This document shows, piece by piece, positions 1 to 8,732 of a DNA stretch of 48,567 bases. The stretch's first letter is position 1, and every line of letters starts with the position of its first letter. The notes under the pieces were generated by a model. It made no database searches and was not told where the DNA came from. It worked only from the letters and a program-made list of their open reading frames with translations. The translations under genes and the position numbers were made by a program. The stretch spans positions 1-48,567 of the forward strand of contig JALOLD010000031.1 in assembly GCA_025456145.1 (NCBI GenBank), written 5' to 3'. Source of the stretch: Thermoanaerobaculales bacterium. Lineage in GTDB: Bacteria; Acidobacteriota; Thermoanaerobaculia; Thermoanaerobaculales; Sulfomarinibacteraceae.

Positions 1-416
1 GGGTCGAGGTCGAGCACCAGGGTGAGGTCGGGCTCGAGATCGCCGGTCGCGAGCCGGTTGAGCCGGATGACCAGCTCCTCGCCGAGACCGCGGACGATTC
101 CCTGGTAGACGGTCGAGGAGTCGGCGAAGCGGTCCGAGAGCACGACCCCGCCGCCCTCGAGCGCCGGCCGGATGACCCGCTCGACGTGGTCGCGCCGCGC
201 CGCCTCGAGCAGGAACAGCTCGGTCAGGCCGTCGGGAGCGAGAGCCGGATCGAGGAGCACCGCCCGCGCCGCCTCGGCCACCGGCGTTCCCCCGGGCTCT
301 CGGGTCACGACGACGGCCCGGCCGAGCCCTTCGAGGTGCGCGGCGAGCCGGCGGATCTGGGTCGTCTTGCCGGTCCCCTCCCCGCCCTCGAAGGTGATGA
401 AGAACCCGTCGTGCAT
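1..416 (-). CDS. tmk: Thymidylate kinase, C-terminal part cut off by the window edge
   Basis: Phosphorylates dTMP to dTDP in the cytoplasm. The first 138 codons are present; the rest lies beyond base 1. The N-terminus has the P-loop GGEGTGKTT (about residues 10-18), then VVVTREPGGTP, which is typical of the dTMP-binding region, and the DRF motif in SDRFADSSTVYQG near residue 100. These three in this order are diagnostic of thymidylate kinases. The ATG at 416 has no Shine-Dalgarno sequence; a TATACT box sits 7 nt upstream, so the mRNA may be leaderless. The family is usually about 200-215 residues long, so roughly a third is missing. Confidence 0.95.
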   Translation of the reverse strand, partial: MHDGFFITFEGGEGTGKTTQIRRLAAHLEGLGRAVVVTREPGGTPVAEAARAVLLDPALAPDGLTELFLLEAARRDHVERVIRPALEGGGVVLSDRFADSSTVYQGIVRGLGEELVIRLNRLATGDLEPDLTLVLDLD

Positions 417-423
417 GGCGGGC

Positions 424-429
424 AGTATA
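424..429 (-). promoter_or_regulatory. -10 box of tmk, 7 nt from the start codon
   Basis: TATACT on the minus strand, separated by 7 nt from the tmk ATG. No clear -35 element is visible. The spacing would put the transcription start at or next to the A of the ATG. Confidence 0.5.
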
Positions 430-482
430 GCGAAGGGCAGCTCGACCCCTCGGGGATCGAGCTGTCGATTCCTAGGCTCTGA

Positions 483-597
483 GGGGCAGGCTGGAAGCCC
501 GCCCCTACAAAGGCTCCTGCAATGGTGGTCGGGGCAGGCATCCGTGCCTGCCCTCCAGGGCCGACCCGGGGCCCACGGAGGCCCGGATGCCCGGGTC
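483..597. repeat. Three tandem GC-rich hairpins between tmk and lipA
   Basis: Three inverted repeats follow one another. 483-492 pairs with 496-505 (10 bp, one mismatch, 3-nt loop). 531-540 pairs with 545-554 (9 perfect pairs plus one G-U, loop TCCG). 563-570 pairs with 590-597 (8 bp perfect). The first looks like the GGGGC..GCCCCTACAA palindromes that are scattered between genes in many bacterial genomes. No T-tract follows any of them, so they are not classical intrinsic terminators. Confidence 0.6.
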
Positions 598-640
598 TTC
601 TAAGCAGCCGGGAGCTTCCCGGCGTGATGACCGCAGCGAT

Positions 641-719
641 CAGCGGCAGCGGCAGGGGCAGCGGCAGCGTCAGGGGCAGGGGCTGCGTCAGGGGCAGCGG
701 CAGGAGCAGCGGCAGCGAC
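641..719 (+). repeat. Degenerate GGCAGC/GGCAGG hexamer tract
   Basis: Imperfect period-6 repeat of GGCAGC with GGGGCA and GGAGCA variants, just downstream of the lipA stop codon. It has the same unit as the second half of the composite repeats near 8490, 20408 and 48475. Most of the 317-base gap between tmk and lipA is this tract plus the hairpins at 483-597. Confidence 0.7.
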
Positions 720-733
720 GCGATCTCAAGCCC

Positions 734-1615
734 TCAAGAGCCGGTGACGCGAAGGTAGGCCTCCTCGGCGCGGTAGCTCGACCGCACGAAGGGCCCGGCG
801 AAGACCTCGAGGCCGAGGGCCCGGCCGAGGGTCTCGAGCTCGGCGAACTCGTCGGGGGTCCAGAAGCGCTCGACCCTGGTCTGCTTGCCGGTCGGCTGGA
901 GGTACTGGCCGATGGTCACGACCTGGCAGCCCGCCGCGGCGAGATCGGCGAGCACCCCGGCGACCTCGTCGCGGCTCTCGCCGAGACCGACCATGATCCC
1001 CGACTTGCGGATCATCCCCGGCGCGGTGTCGGCGACCCGGCGCAGCACCTTCATCGCCCACTCGTAGCGACCCGAGCGGCGGACCTCGCGATAGAGTCGC
1101 GGCACCGTCTCGACGTTGTGGTTGTAGACCTCGGGGGCGGCGGCGATGATCCGGTCGACCTGGGCAAGGTCGCCGCGGAAGTCGGGGGTCAGGACCTCGA
1201 CGGTGGGCGCCGGCTCGAGCTCGCGCAGGGCCCGGATCGCCTCGACGAAACCGGTGGCGCCGCCGTCCGGCAGGTCGTCGCGGTCGACCGCGGTGATGAC
1301 CACGTGCTCGAGCCCCATCCGCCACGCGGTCTCGGCGAGCTGGCGCGGCTCGTCGGGGTCGACCGGCCGCGGCCGGCCGTGGGCGATCGAGCAGTACGAG
1401 CAGTTGCGGGTGCAGATCCTGCCGTTGATCAGGAAGGTCGCGGTGCCGCGCGAGAAGCACTCGGAGCGGTTCGGACAGCGGGCCTCCTCGCAGACGGTGT
1501 GCAGACCGCCGGCGCGCATTCTCTTCTTGACCTCGTGGAGGTCGCCGAGCTGCACCTTCCGCGCCCTGATCCAGTCGGGCAGGATCGGCGCCGGGACCCG
1601 TCCTCCAAAGCTCAT
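734..1615 (-). CDS. lipA: Lipoyl synthase
   Basis: Radical-SAM enzyme that inserts two sulfurs into protein-bound octanoyl groups to make lipoyl cofactors. 293 residues. It has the auxiliary-cluster motif CEEARCPNRSEC, the radical-SAM motif CTRNCSYC and the conserved C-terminal RSSY, whose Ser ligates the auxiliary cluster. The ATG at 1615 gives MSFGGRVPAP; a longer upstream reading frame overlaps the SPOR gene and is unlikely. It lies 19 bases after the SPOR gene and is probably the last gene of that operon. A LipM-type octanoyltransferase, which would supply its substrate, is encoded at 36964. Confidence 0.97.
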   Translation of the reverse strand: MSFGGRVPAPILPDWIRARKVQLGDLHEVKKRMRAGGLHTVCEEARCPNRSECFSRGTATFLINGRICTRNCSYCSIAHGRPRPVDPDEPRQLAETAWRMGLEHVVITAVDRDDLPDGGATGFVEAIRALRELEPAPTVEVLTPDFRGDLAQVDRIIAAAPEVYNHNVETVPRLYREVRRSGRYEWAMKVLRRVADTAPGMIRKSGIMVGLGESRDEVAGVLADLAAAGCQVVTIGQYLQPTGKQTRVERFWTPDEFAELETLGRALGLEVFAGPFVRSSYRAEEAYLRVTGS

Positions 1616-1634
1616 GGTGCGTCCTCGCTCCCCG

Positions 1635-2219
1635 CTACGGCGCCACGACCCAGGCGCCCGGGAAGCCCGCGGCGCGCATCCGTTCGACCACCCGGTCGGC
1701 GGACATCCGGTCGGGGAACGGGCCAACGCGGAGCTTGACCAGAGCATTCCCGTCGGCGACGTCGCCGGTCACCAGCTGGTGGTGCTCGTGGTCGAAGCCA
1801 AGCCGGACGAGCTTCGCCCGGGCCTCGTCGATCGACGGCCGGCTCGACGACGCCAGCACCTGGACCCAGAGGCCCGCGGCCGCCGTCGGCGAGGGCTTCG
1901 GCCGCGCCGTCGGGGTCGGCGGCGGCTCGGTCGGCGTCGGCGGCGGCGGCGCCGCGGTCGGCGGCATCGGCGGCGGAGTCGCGGTCGCGATCGGCGGGGT
2001 CGGCGACGGCCGGGGCTCGACGACCGTCGGGTCGGGGATGACCTGGGTGAGGATGGTCGGCGTCGGCGACGCACCGCCCGGGGTCGCGACGCTCGCGTCG
2101 GTCGATCGTGCCGCGCCATAGCCAAGACCGAAGGCGAGCACCATGAGCACCGCCAGCGCGACCAGCAGCACCGTCAGCCAGCGCGCGCTCAGCTCGATGA
2201 CGTAGTAGCTCCGGCTCAT
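1635..2219 (-). CDS. SPOR-domain membrane protein
   Basis: 194 residues. One transmembrane segment (about residues 13-35) is followed by a long Pro/Thr linker (about 48-115) and a C-terminal SPOR domain (about 116-194), with WVQVLASSS at its start and LRVGPFPDRMSADRVVERM near its end. SPOR domains bind denuded septal peptidoglycan, so a role at the division site or cell wall is expected. The linker consists of PTP/TPPP repeats and would span the periplasm. The gene sits between a slipin and lipA, all on the minus strand. The partner is not known from sequence. Confidence 0.88.
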   Translation of the reverse strand: MSRSYYVIELSARWLTVLLVALAVLMVLAFGLGYGAARSTDASVATPGGASPTPTILTQVIPDPTVVEPRPSPTPPIATATPPPMPPTAAPPPPTPTEPPPTPTARPKPSPTAAAGLWVQVLASSSRPSIDEARAKLVRLGFDHEHHQLVTGDVADGNALVKLRVGPFPDRMSADRVVERMRAAGFPGAWVVAP

Positions 2220-2266
2220 CCGTCAGCTCGTCCCCGTCGTCGCTGTCGTCATCATCCGGGAGGGTC

Positions 2267-3034
2267 TCAGCCCTTCTTCCGGTCGGTGTCGAACAGCGCC
2301 TCGAGCATGTTGAGCGGCACCGGGAAGACGATGGTCGAGGCGTTCTCGGTCGAAATCTCGGTCAGCGTCTGGAGATAGCGGAGCTGGATGGTCGTCGGGT
2401 TTGCCGACATCACGTCGGCGGCCTCCGCCAGCTTTCTCGAAGCCTCCAGCTCGCCACTCGCGTGGATGATCTTGGCCCGCTTCTCGCGCTCGGCCTCGGC
2501 CTGCTTGGCGATGGCGCGCTGCATGTCGGGCGGCAGATCGACGTGCTTGACCTCGACCATCGACACCTTGACCCCCCACGGGTCCGAGTGCTGGTCGATG
2601 ATCTCCTGGAGCCGGATGTTGACCTCCTCGCGCTTGCTCAGCAGATCGTCGAGCTCGACCTCGCCGAGGACCGCCCGCAAGGTCGTCTGGGCGAGCTGCG
2701 AGGTGGCGTAGACGTAGTTCTCGACCTCGATCACCGACTTGACCGGGTTCATCACCCGGAAGTAGACGACCGCGTTGACCTTGACCGACACGTTGTCGCG
2801 GGTGATGACGTCCTGCGGCGGGATGTCGTGGACCACCGTCCGCAGGCTGATCTTGACGATCCGGTCGATCGGCCAGAAGACGAAGACGAAGCCCGGGCCC
2901 TTGGCCTCGGGCAGCACCCGGCCGAGGCGGAAGATGACGCCGCGCTCGTACTCGTTGAGGATGTTGATCCACTTGAAGATCACGAAGAGGCCGAAGAAGA
3001 TCGCGAGACCGAGACCGGAACCGAGGAAACCCAT
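2267..3034 (-). CDS. Slipin, SPFH/band-7 membrane protein
   Basis: 255 residues: an N-terminal hydrophobic hairpin (about 1-22), then an SPFH/band-7 domain ([48 protein letters not shown]) and a charged helical region ending in PLNMLEALF. Slipins form membrane-associated oligomers and nearly always pair with an NfeD protein, as here: nfeD is immediately upstream. The ATG at 3034 is preferred because AAGGGAG lies 5 nt before it. A TTG at 3040 is also in frame but has no room for a ribosome binding site. Confidence 0.94.
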   Translation of the reverse strand: MGFLGSGLGLAIFFGLFVIFKWINILNEYERGVIFRLGRVLPEAKGPGFVFVFWPIDRIVKISLRTVVHDIPPQDVITRDNVSVKVNAVVYFRVMNPVKSVIEVENYVYATSQLAQTTLRAVLGEVELDDLLSKREEVNIRLQEIIDQHSDPWGVKVSMVEVKHVDLPPDMQRAIAKQAEAEREKRAKIIHASGELEASRKLAEAADVMSANPTTIQLRYLQTLTEISTENASTIVFPVPLNMLEALFDTDRKKG

Positions 3035-3036
3035 CG

Positions 3037-4365
3037 TCAACTCCCTTCGACCGGAGCCGCGGTGGGCTCCGCCGGTGAAACGTCGATCCGCCGCTCGCCG
3101 ACCGTCTCGACCCGGACCTTCGCGCCCTTGCCGATCCGCCCGGCGGTCGAGTGCGCGTCCCAGTACTCGCCGTGGACCAGAACCTTGCCGACCGGGTCGA
3201 GATCGCTCAAGGCGACGCCGGTCTCGCCGACCAGCCCCTCGCTCCCGGTCATCACCCGGCGGCTGTGGGCGCGGATCACCCGGCCGAGCAGGAAGACCGT
3301 CGCCGCGGCGACGACCACCGCGGTCGGCAGCACGACGCCGAGGCTGACCCGCATGTCCGGGATCGGACCGTCGAACAGCATCAGCGAGCCGAGCACGAAG
3401 CAGATCACGCCGCCCACCGTCAGCAGTCCGAAGCTCGTGATCTTGATCTCGAGAAGAAAGAGCAGCAGCGAGATCGCGATGAGCGCCACCCCGGCCCAGC
3501 TCAAGGGCAGCACCGACAGCGAGTACAGCGCGAGCAGCATCGAGATGGCCCCGACCGCGCCGGGGAAGATGCCGCCCGGGTGGGTGACCTCGACATAGAT
3601 CCCGAGCATCCCCAGGGCGAGCAGCAGATAGGCGACGTTGGGGTTGGCGAGGAAGGACAGCACCTGCTCGGCGGTGCTCCGCTCGACCTCGACGAGCATC
3701 GGATCGGCGAGGTCGAGGACCTCGCGGCGGCCGTCGACCCGGGTGATCTCCCGGCCGTCGAGGGCCTCCAGCAGGGCCTCCGTGTTCTTGGCGACGAGAT
3801 CGGCGAGGTCGGCCTCGACCGCCTCCTCGGCGGTGAACGACCGCGCGTCGACCACCGCTTCGACCGCGAGCTCGACGTTGCGGTCGCGCGCCTCGGCGAG
3901 CGATCTCGCCATCGCCGAGGCGTCGGAGAAGACCTTGGCCTTCATCGTCTCACCGACGTCCTCGCCCTGCCCCTGGACCGGGGAGGCCGCCCCGGTGTTG
4001 GTCCCCGGGGCCATCGCCGCGACATCGGCCGAGATCAGGATGAAGAAGCCCGCCGAGGTCGCCTGAGCCCCCGCCGGGGTCACGAAGACCACCACCGGGA
4101 CCTCGGACTCGGTGATCGCCGAGGTGATCCCGCGGGTCGAGTCGAGCAGCCCGCCCGGCGTGTCGAGCTCGAGCAGCACCAGCGACGCCCCCCGCAGCGC
4201 GGCGTCGTCGAGGGCGCGCTCGATGAAGGCCTGCGAGGCCGGCTGGATGGTGTCGTCGACCCGCAGGTGGACGATCTCTCGCGCCGCGGCCGGCGAAGCC
4301 AGCGCGAGCGTCGCCAGCGCGACGGCCATCAGCTCGAGCTTGAGACGGTGCATCGGGTCCATCAT
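3037..4365 (-). CDS. nfeD: Long-form NfeD, membrane serine protease (ClpP class)
   Basis: 442 residues. Signal peptide (to about residue 30, ending SPAAA), then a ClpP-like protease domain with the nucleophile Ser in ATSAGFF and a candidate catalytic Lys in TMKAKVFSD. Four to five hydrophobic segments follow (about 240-370), then a soluble OB-like NfeDC domain (about 375-442, [15 protein letters not shown] to VRVETVG). Related archaeal proteases of this type cleave the C-terminus of stomatin partners, which fits the slipin next door. ATG 4365 has GAGGAG 7 nt upstream; ATGs at 4362 and 4353 are alternatives. The stop codon is 2 bases from the slipin start. Confidence 0.93.
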   Translation of the reverse strand: MMDPMHRLKLELMAVALATLALASPAAAREIVHLRVDDTIQPASQAFIERALDDAALRGASLVLLELDTPGGLLDSTRGITSAITESEVPVVVFVTPAGAQATSAGFFILISADVAAMAPGTNTGAASPVQGQGEDVGETMKAKVFSDASAMARSLAEARDRNVELAVEAVVDARSFTAEEAVEADLADLVAKNTEALLEALDGREITRVDGRREVLDLADPMLVEVERSTAEQVLSFLANPNVAYLLLALGMLGIYVEVTHPGGIFPGAVGAISMLLALYSLSVLPLSWAGVALIAISLLLFLLEIKITSFGLLTVGGVICFVLGSLMLFDGPIPDMRVSLGVVLPTAVVVAAATVFLLGRVIRAHSRRVMTGSEGLVGETGVALSDLDPVGKVLVHGEYWDAHSTAGRIGKGAKVRVETVGERRIDVSPAEPTAAPVEGS

Positions 4366-4429
4366 AGAGCCGCTCCTCGTGGAGGACAACAAACCTAGCA
4401 GGAAGTACGTTTCCACGACGGTCCGAGGT

Positions 4430-6415
4430 TCACGCCATCCCCCGTCGGATGGCCCTCCAGAGCCGCCGGATCTCGGCCGGGTGGCAGGGACGCGTGTCGC
4501 CCCCGTAGAGCTCGTCCTCGGCGCGCTCGACGAGCTCGCCGACGGCGAGGGCCGAGCCCGGCCAGTGGGCCGCCGCCTGACGCCCGATCGAGCGCACCGT
4601 CGCCGACGGCGGGACGATCCCGCCGACCGGCACGAGGGCCCGCGCGAGGCGGGCGACCGCGCGGCTCGCCGGTCCGCGATCGCGCCGTCGGCCGCTGCGC
4701 CACGGGCGGACCCGGCGGCGCCACCGGCCGCCAAGGAACAGGGCCGCGACCCCGAGCGCGCCGAGCGCCGCCGCCGGGACCGCGACCGACCGGCGCCGGG
4801 CCAGCTCGACCGCCCGCCGCAGCGCCTCGAGGGCGCCGTCGACCAGGTCGATCTGCTCGCCGAGCCCGAAGCTCAGCAGCCGCTGGTCCCACACCAGCTC
4901 GAGCCGCTGCCAGGTCCAGCGCAGCCGCTCGATCCCGCCGACGCCGCCGAGACCGGGCACCCCGGATGACGGGGTCGGGTCGTAGGCGACCCAGCCCCGG
5001 TCGGGGCCGAGCCAGACCTCGACCCAGGCGTGGGCGTTCGACTCGCGCACCACCAGCTCGTCGCCCTCCGGGGCGCGGTCGCCGCCGGAGTATCCGGCCA
5101 CCAGCCGCGCCGGTACCTCGAGGTGGCGCATCATGACGACCATGGCGCCGGCGAAGAACTCGCAGTGGCCCTGCTTGGCCTCGAGCAGGAACCAGGCGAC
5201 CGGGTCGACGTCGTGGATCTTGACCCCGGGCTCGAGGGTGTAGCCGTAGCCCGTCCGGAGGTGCTGCTCGACCGCGTCGGCGCGCGCCCGCGCCGAGCCG
5301 AGACCACCGGCGACCTCCAACGCGAGGGCCCGGACGCCGGGGTGGTCGCGGGGCAGCAGCAGGTCCCGCGGGCCCGGCGGCGCCGCGAGGCTCGGCGGCT
5401 CCTCGCCGACCCACACCCGGTAGCTCATCGCCTCGTTCCTGCGGTGTCGGACGAGCAGGCCGCCATAGGGGTCCGCCGCCACCGGGGCCGGCGCCTGGAT
5501 CGCGACCGTCCCGGGAGGCAGCATGAGGTACCGACGGAGACGCAGCAGGTCGATCTCGAGCTCGACGAGGCGGTCGAGATCGGGCCGCTCGCGGCCGAGC
5601 CAGACGATGCCCCGGACCGGGTCGAGCTGGCGCAGGTCGGTCTGCCGCGGGACGAACGAGCCGGCCATCACCTGGTCGAAGGCGGTCCCGCGCAGCCGGG
5701 TCCACTCCTCGCGGATCCTCCGCCCGTCGGGCGAGCGGACCACGAGGGCGACCTCCTGCGACGGGGTCAGCCGGCCCATCTTGCCGAGGTCGACGTCGGC
5801 CGAGAACCCGGTCGAGCGGGCGAAGCTGCGGCCCGCCACCAAGGGCGAGCCGAGCCGCGGCATGACGACAAAGACCGGCGCGGCGACGAGCAGCGCTGCG
5901 ACGACCGCGGCCGCGAGGTGACGGCCGCGGGGCAGCGCGCCCCGCCGGCGGCCGTCCTCGAGACCGAGCCCGGCGAGCTGGAGACGCATCCCGAAGCCCC
6001 AGCCGAGAGCCGCCGAGGCGACGAAGTAGGGCGCGATCGCCGGGTGGGTCGACGACGCCACCGCCACCACCCAGACCACGGCGACGAGCGCGACCGACTG
6101 GAGGAAGCTCTTCAGGTCGTCGACCATCAGCACGCGTACCGCGGTGAGCAGCAGCAGCAGGTGGCCGAGGGGGCGCAGCGGGCCGACCTCGAGGCCGCCG
6201 GTCGCGACGACCGCGGCGAGGATGAGCACCGCCGCGAGGTTGAGCACCGCCGCCGACGGCCGCAGCACCCGCTCGGGCCGGAACGCCAGCCAGGCCCCGG
6301 CGGCGGCGGCGACGAGCCAGAAGGGGGGCAGCACGATGTAGAGGAAGGGCAGGGGCACGAGCGCCCAGAGCAGCAGCCAGCCGAGCTGGCGGCGCAGCGC
6401 CCCGATTCCGCTCAC
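4430..6415 (-). CDS. Transglutaminase-like membrane protein (TgpA type)
   Basis: 661 residues. Five to six N-terminal transmembrane helices (about 1-190), a periplasmic region with a transglutaminase-core domain, a further transmembrane helix near residue 560 and a C-terminal DUF4129-like tail. The likely Cys-His-Asp triad is visible: C418 in QGHCEFFA, H462 in NAHAWVEVW and D479 in AYDPTPSS. The GTG start at 6415 overlaps the stop of the DUF58 gene (GTGA). MoxR ATPase, DUF58 and transglutaminase genes form a widely conserved cluster thought to act at the cell envelope, but the substrate here is unknown. Confidence 0.93.
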   Translation of the reverse strand: MSGIGALRRQLGWLLLWALVPLPFLYIVLPPFWLVAAAAGAWLAFRPERVLRPSAAVLNLAAVLILAAVVATGGLEVGPLRPLGHLLLLLTAVRVLMVDDLKSFLQSVALVAVVWVVAVASSTHPAIAPYFVASAALGWGFGMRLQLAGLGLEDGRRRGALPRGRHLAAAVVAALLVAAPVFVVMPRLGSPLVAGRSFARSTGFSADVDLGKMGRLTPSQEVALVVRSPDGRRIREEWTRLRGTAFDQVMAGSFVPRQTDLRQLDPVRGIVWLGRERPDLDRLVELEIDLLRLRRYLMLPPGTVAIQAPAPVAADPYGGLLVRHRRNEAMSYRVWVGEEPPSLAAPPGPRDLLLPRDHPGVRALALEVAGGLGSARARADAVEQHLRTGYGYTLEPGVKIHDVDPVAWFLLEAKQGHCEFFAGAMVVMMRHLEVPARLVAGYSGGDRAPEGDELVVRESNAHAWVEVWLGPDRGWVAYDPTPSSGVPGLGGVGGIERLRWTWQRLELVWDQRLLSFGLGEQIDLVDGALEALRRAVELARRRSVAVPAAALGALGVAALFLGGRWRRRVRPWRSGRRRDRGPASRAVARLARALVPVGGIVPPSATVRSIGRQAAAHWPGSALAVGELVERAEDELYGGDTRPCHPAEIRRLWRAIRRGMA

Positions 6416-7416
6416 CGTGGCCCTCCGGCGCCGAAGGTCGCCACCGGCTGGCCGGCGACAACCGCCGGGGCGGCAGCCTCGGCCGGCGAGAGCTCGACCT
6501 CGGCGAGGAGGCGCAGCAGCCGGCCCGACTGGCGGGCGTCGCGGACCGGCGGGACCACCGTCGGCCCGACCACCAACCCGACCGCCGCTCCCCGCTGCAG
6601 CCTCTTCACGACCACCGTCGCGACCTCGCTGACCGCGGTCTCGAAACGATCCCGGACCTCGGGGTCGTCGGGGCTCGCCGACCGCGGGTCGAGGACCAGG
6701 TAGACCGGGCCCTCGGCGGCGCGCTGGCGGTCGACGACGATCGGGCGCTGCTGGCGCGCGGTCTGCTTCCAGTGGAGCTGCCGCCGGTCGTCGCCGTCGC
6801 GGTAGTCGCGCAGCTGGCTGACCTCGCCCTCGCGGCCGCGGTCGACCAGCAGCTCGGCCGAGCGGGCGCCGCCGCCGTGGCCGAGGGTCAGAGCGGGCTC
6901 GGCGTCGAGCAGCCGCGGCAGGACGAGCACCCGCTGCTCGGCGAGCAGCTCCTTCGACTTGAGGAAGAAGCCGAGGGGCAGGACGACCTCGAGCCGCCAC
7001 GGCCCGACCCGCGTCCAGCCTCGGTCCGGGTAGCGCAGCTCGACCGCCCGGCGGCGGCTCGCGCCGCGCTCGACGAGGGCCTCGCCGACCAGCGCCGTCC
7101 CGTCCGCCGCCCGGACGACGAGCCCATAGGCCGGGAAGACCCGCGACCGGTTGCGCACCACGACCTCGGCGTAGGCGGCACGGCCCGCGAAGACCTCGCG
7201 CGGCAGGGCGACCTCGACCTCGACCGAGGCGAGGACCTGGCGCGACCAGGCGCCCGACACCACGTAGGAGCCGAGGGCCATCGACAGCATCGCCATGAGG
7301 GCGTTGTTGCCGGTGTTGACCGCGGCGAGCCCGAGCACGATGCAGCCGGCGATGTAGAGGGCGCCCCACCTGGTCAGGCGGAGCCTGAAGCCGGGGAAGG
7401 CGTCGGCGAAGCTCAT
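6412..7416 (-). CDS. DUF58 domain protein (MoxR-associated)
   Basis: 334 residues. Two N-terminal transmembrane helices (about 15-60) are followed by a beta-rich region and the DUF58 signature near residues 195-225 (GEVSQLRDYRDGDDRRQLHW). The final part resembles a von Willebrand A-like fold (VYLVLDPRSAS). The ATG at 7416 overlaps the moxR stop (ATGA), and the C-terminus overlaps the transglutaminase start, so the three genes are translationally coupled. DUF58 proteins are assumed partners of MoxR chaperone ATPases; no enzymatic activity is established. Confidence 0.93.
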   Translation of the reverse strand: MSFADAFPGFRLRLTRWGALYIAGCIVLGLAAVNTGNNALMAMLSMALGSYVVSGAWSRQVLASVEVEVALPREVFAGRAAYAEVVVRNRSRVFPAYGLVVRAADGTALVGEALVERGASRRRAVELRYPDRGWTRVGPWRLEVVLPLGFFLKSKELLAEQRVLVLPRLLDAEPALTLGHGGGARSAELLVDRGREGEVSQLRDYRDGDDRRQLHWKQTARQQRPIVVDRQRAAEGPVYLVLDPRSASPDDPEVRDRFETAVSEVATVVVKRLQRGAAVGLVVGPTVVPPVRDARQSGRLLRLLAEVELSPAEAAAPAVVAGQPVATFGAGGPR

Positions 7417-8372
7417 CGGGGCACGGGCACGGCCTCGACGATCGAGCGGATCACCGCGCGCTCCCGGCGGCTGCGCTCCCAGCCATCGCCGACCAGCGGG
7501 TCGGCGAGCAGCACCCGGTGGGCGAGCACCCACTCGGCGGTGTGCTGGAGGTCGTCGGGGACGACGAAGGTCCGGCCGCGGACCAGCGCCAGGGCCTGGG
7601 CCGAGCGCTGCCACGCCAGGCTGCCGCGGGTCGAGACGCCGAGGGTCAGCGCCCGGTGGCGGCGGGTGCCGGTGATGACCTCCATGAGATAGCCGAGCAC
7701 CCGGTCGTCGATGTGGACCTCGCCGACCATCGTCTGGAGCTCGACCACCTCGGCCGCCGAGAGCACCGGCTCGAGCCGGGCGAGCTCGGGCTCGGCGCCG
7801 CCCGCCCTGAGCAGCTCGAGCTCCTCGTCGGGCGCCGGGTAGCCCATCGAGAGCCGCATCAGGAAGCGGTCGAGCTGGGACTCGGGCAGCGGGTAGGTTC
7901 CCGTCGACTCGATCGGGTTCTGGGTGGCCACGACGAGGAAGGGCTCGGCGAGCCGGTGGCGGGTCTTCTCGACGGTCACGGCATGCTCGCTCATCGCCTC
8001 GAGCAGCGCCGACTGGGTCCGCGGGGCGGCGCGGTTGATCTCGTCGGCGAGCACGACGTTGGCGAAGAGCGGCCCGGGCACGAACTCGAAGGTCCCCGGG
8101 CCCTGGCGAAAGACCGAGATGCCGATGATGTCGGACGGCAGGGTGTCCGAGGTGAACTGGATCCGGTGGAACTCGAGGCGGAGGGACCGCGCGAGGGCCT
8201 GGGCCAGCGTCGTCTTGCCGACCCCGGGCACGTCCTCGAGCAGGACGTGGCCGCGGGCCAGCAGCGCCGCGATGAGCGCATCGACGATCTCGCCCTTGCC
8301 GCGGATCACCCGGACGATCGAGGAGTGCAGACGCTCGACGCGCTCGAGCACGGTGTCGGTGACAGGGTTCAC
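7413..8372 (-). CDS. MoxR-family AAA+ ATPase
   Basis: 319 residues. Walker A in EDVPGVGKTTLAQALA (about residue 45), Walker B in VVLADEINRA, sensor 1 in VVATQNPIES, then a C-terminal lid with VSTRGSLAWQRSAQALALV. This is the order of MoxR ATPases, cytoplasmic chaperones that assemble or activate partner proteins. The GTG at 8372 has TGGAGG 4-5 nt upstream. It is the first gene of the minus-strand run reaching to lipA. A TATACT box at 8410-8415 could drive the operon. Confidence 0.96.
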   Translation of the reverse strand: MNPVTDTVLERVERLHSSIVRVIRGKGEIVDALIAALLARGHVLLEDVPGVGKTTLAQALARSLRLEFHRIQFTSDTLPSDIIGISVFRQGPGTFEFVPGPLFANVVLADEINRAAPRTQSALLEAMSEHAVTVEKTRHRLAEPFLVVATQNPIESTGTYPLPESQLDRFLMRLSMGYPAPDEELELLRAGGAEPELARLEPVLSAAEVVELQTMVGEVHIDDRVLGYLMEVITGTRRHRALTLGVSTRGSLAWQRSAQALALVRGRTFVVPDDLQHTAEWVLAHRVLLADPLVGDGWERSRRERAVIRSIVEAVPVPR

Positions 8373-8409
8373 GAGGCCTCCAGAGGCGCGGCGAGCGGAC
8401 GCTCGACCC

Positions 8410-8415
8410 AGTATA
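8410..8415 (-). promoter_or_regulatory. Candidate -10 box of the moxR operon
   Basis: TATACT on the minus strand, 37 nt before the GTG start of moxR. This leaves a leader of about 30 nt that contains the Shine-Dalgarno sequence. No convincing -35 element is present. Confidence 0.4.
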
Positions 8416-8463
8416 CGGAAAAGGCCCGCCGGCGTTGGGGCATTCCTTTCCTCCCGCGCCCCC

Positions 8464-8560
8464 GTCCGCGTCCGCGTCCGTGCCCGATGGCAGCGGCAGC
8501 GGCAGCGGCAGAAACGGTGGCCGTGGCGGAGACGGTGGCAGAGGCGGTGGCGGCAGCGTC
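8464..8560 (+). repeat. Composite hexamer repeat: (GTCCGC)n, CCCGATG, (GCAGCG)n
   Basis: GTCCGC units at 8464-8480 meet the linker TGCCCGATG (8481-8489) and then switch to GGCAGC units, which decay into GGTGGC/GGCGGT variants to about 8560. The same two-part layout with the same linker recurs near 20402, 48468 and, inverted, 21471. The rest of the gap to 8732 has no gene; it holds an inverted repeat (8601-8608 with 8645-8652) around a smaller hairpin. Confidence 0.75.
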
Positions 8561-8732
8561 TCCGACCCCCGGAAGTGTCACCCCTGCGAGCGGGGCGCCC
8601 GCACCACCATCCGAAACGGCCTCTCCGGAGGCAACGGGTCTCTCGGTGGTGCGCGCGTCCCGCGCGCAGATGCTGATTCGACCGAATGCCGCTGCTGGTT
8701 GCCGGCGAGTTGCCTGGAGAAACCTGGATCTG

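Noticed and set aside
1890..2090. GTCGGC/GGCGGC period-6 pattern as another intergenic repeat
   Set aside because: It lies inside the SPOR gene and encodes the Pro/Thr linker, so it is explained by coding.
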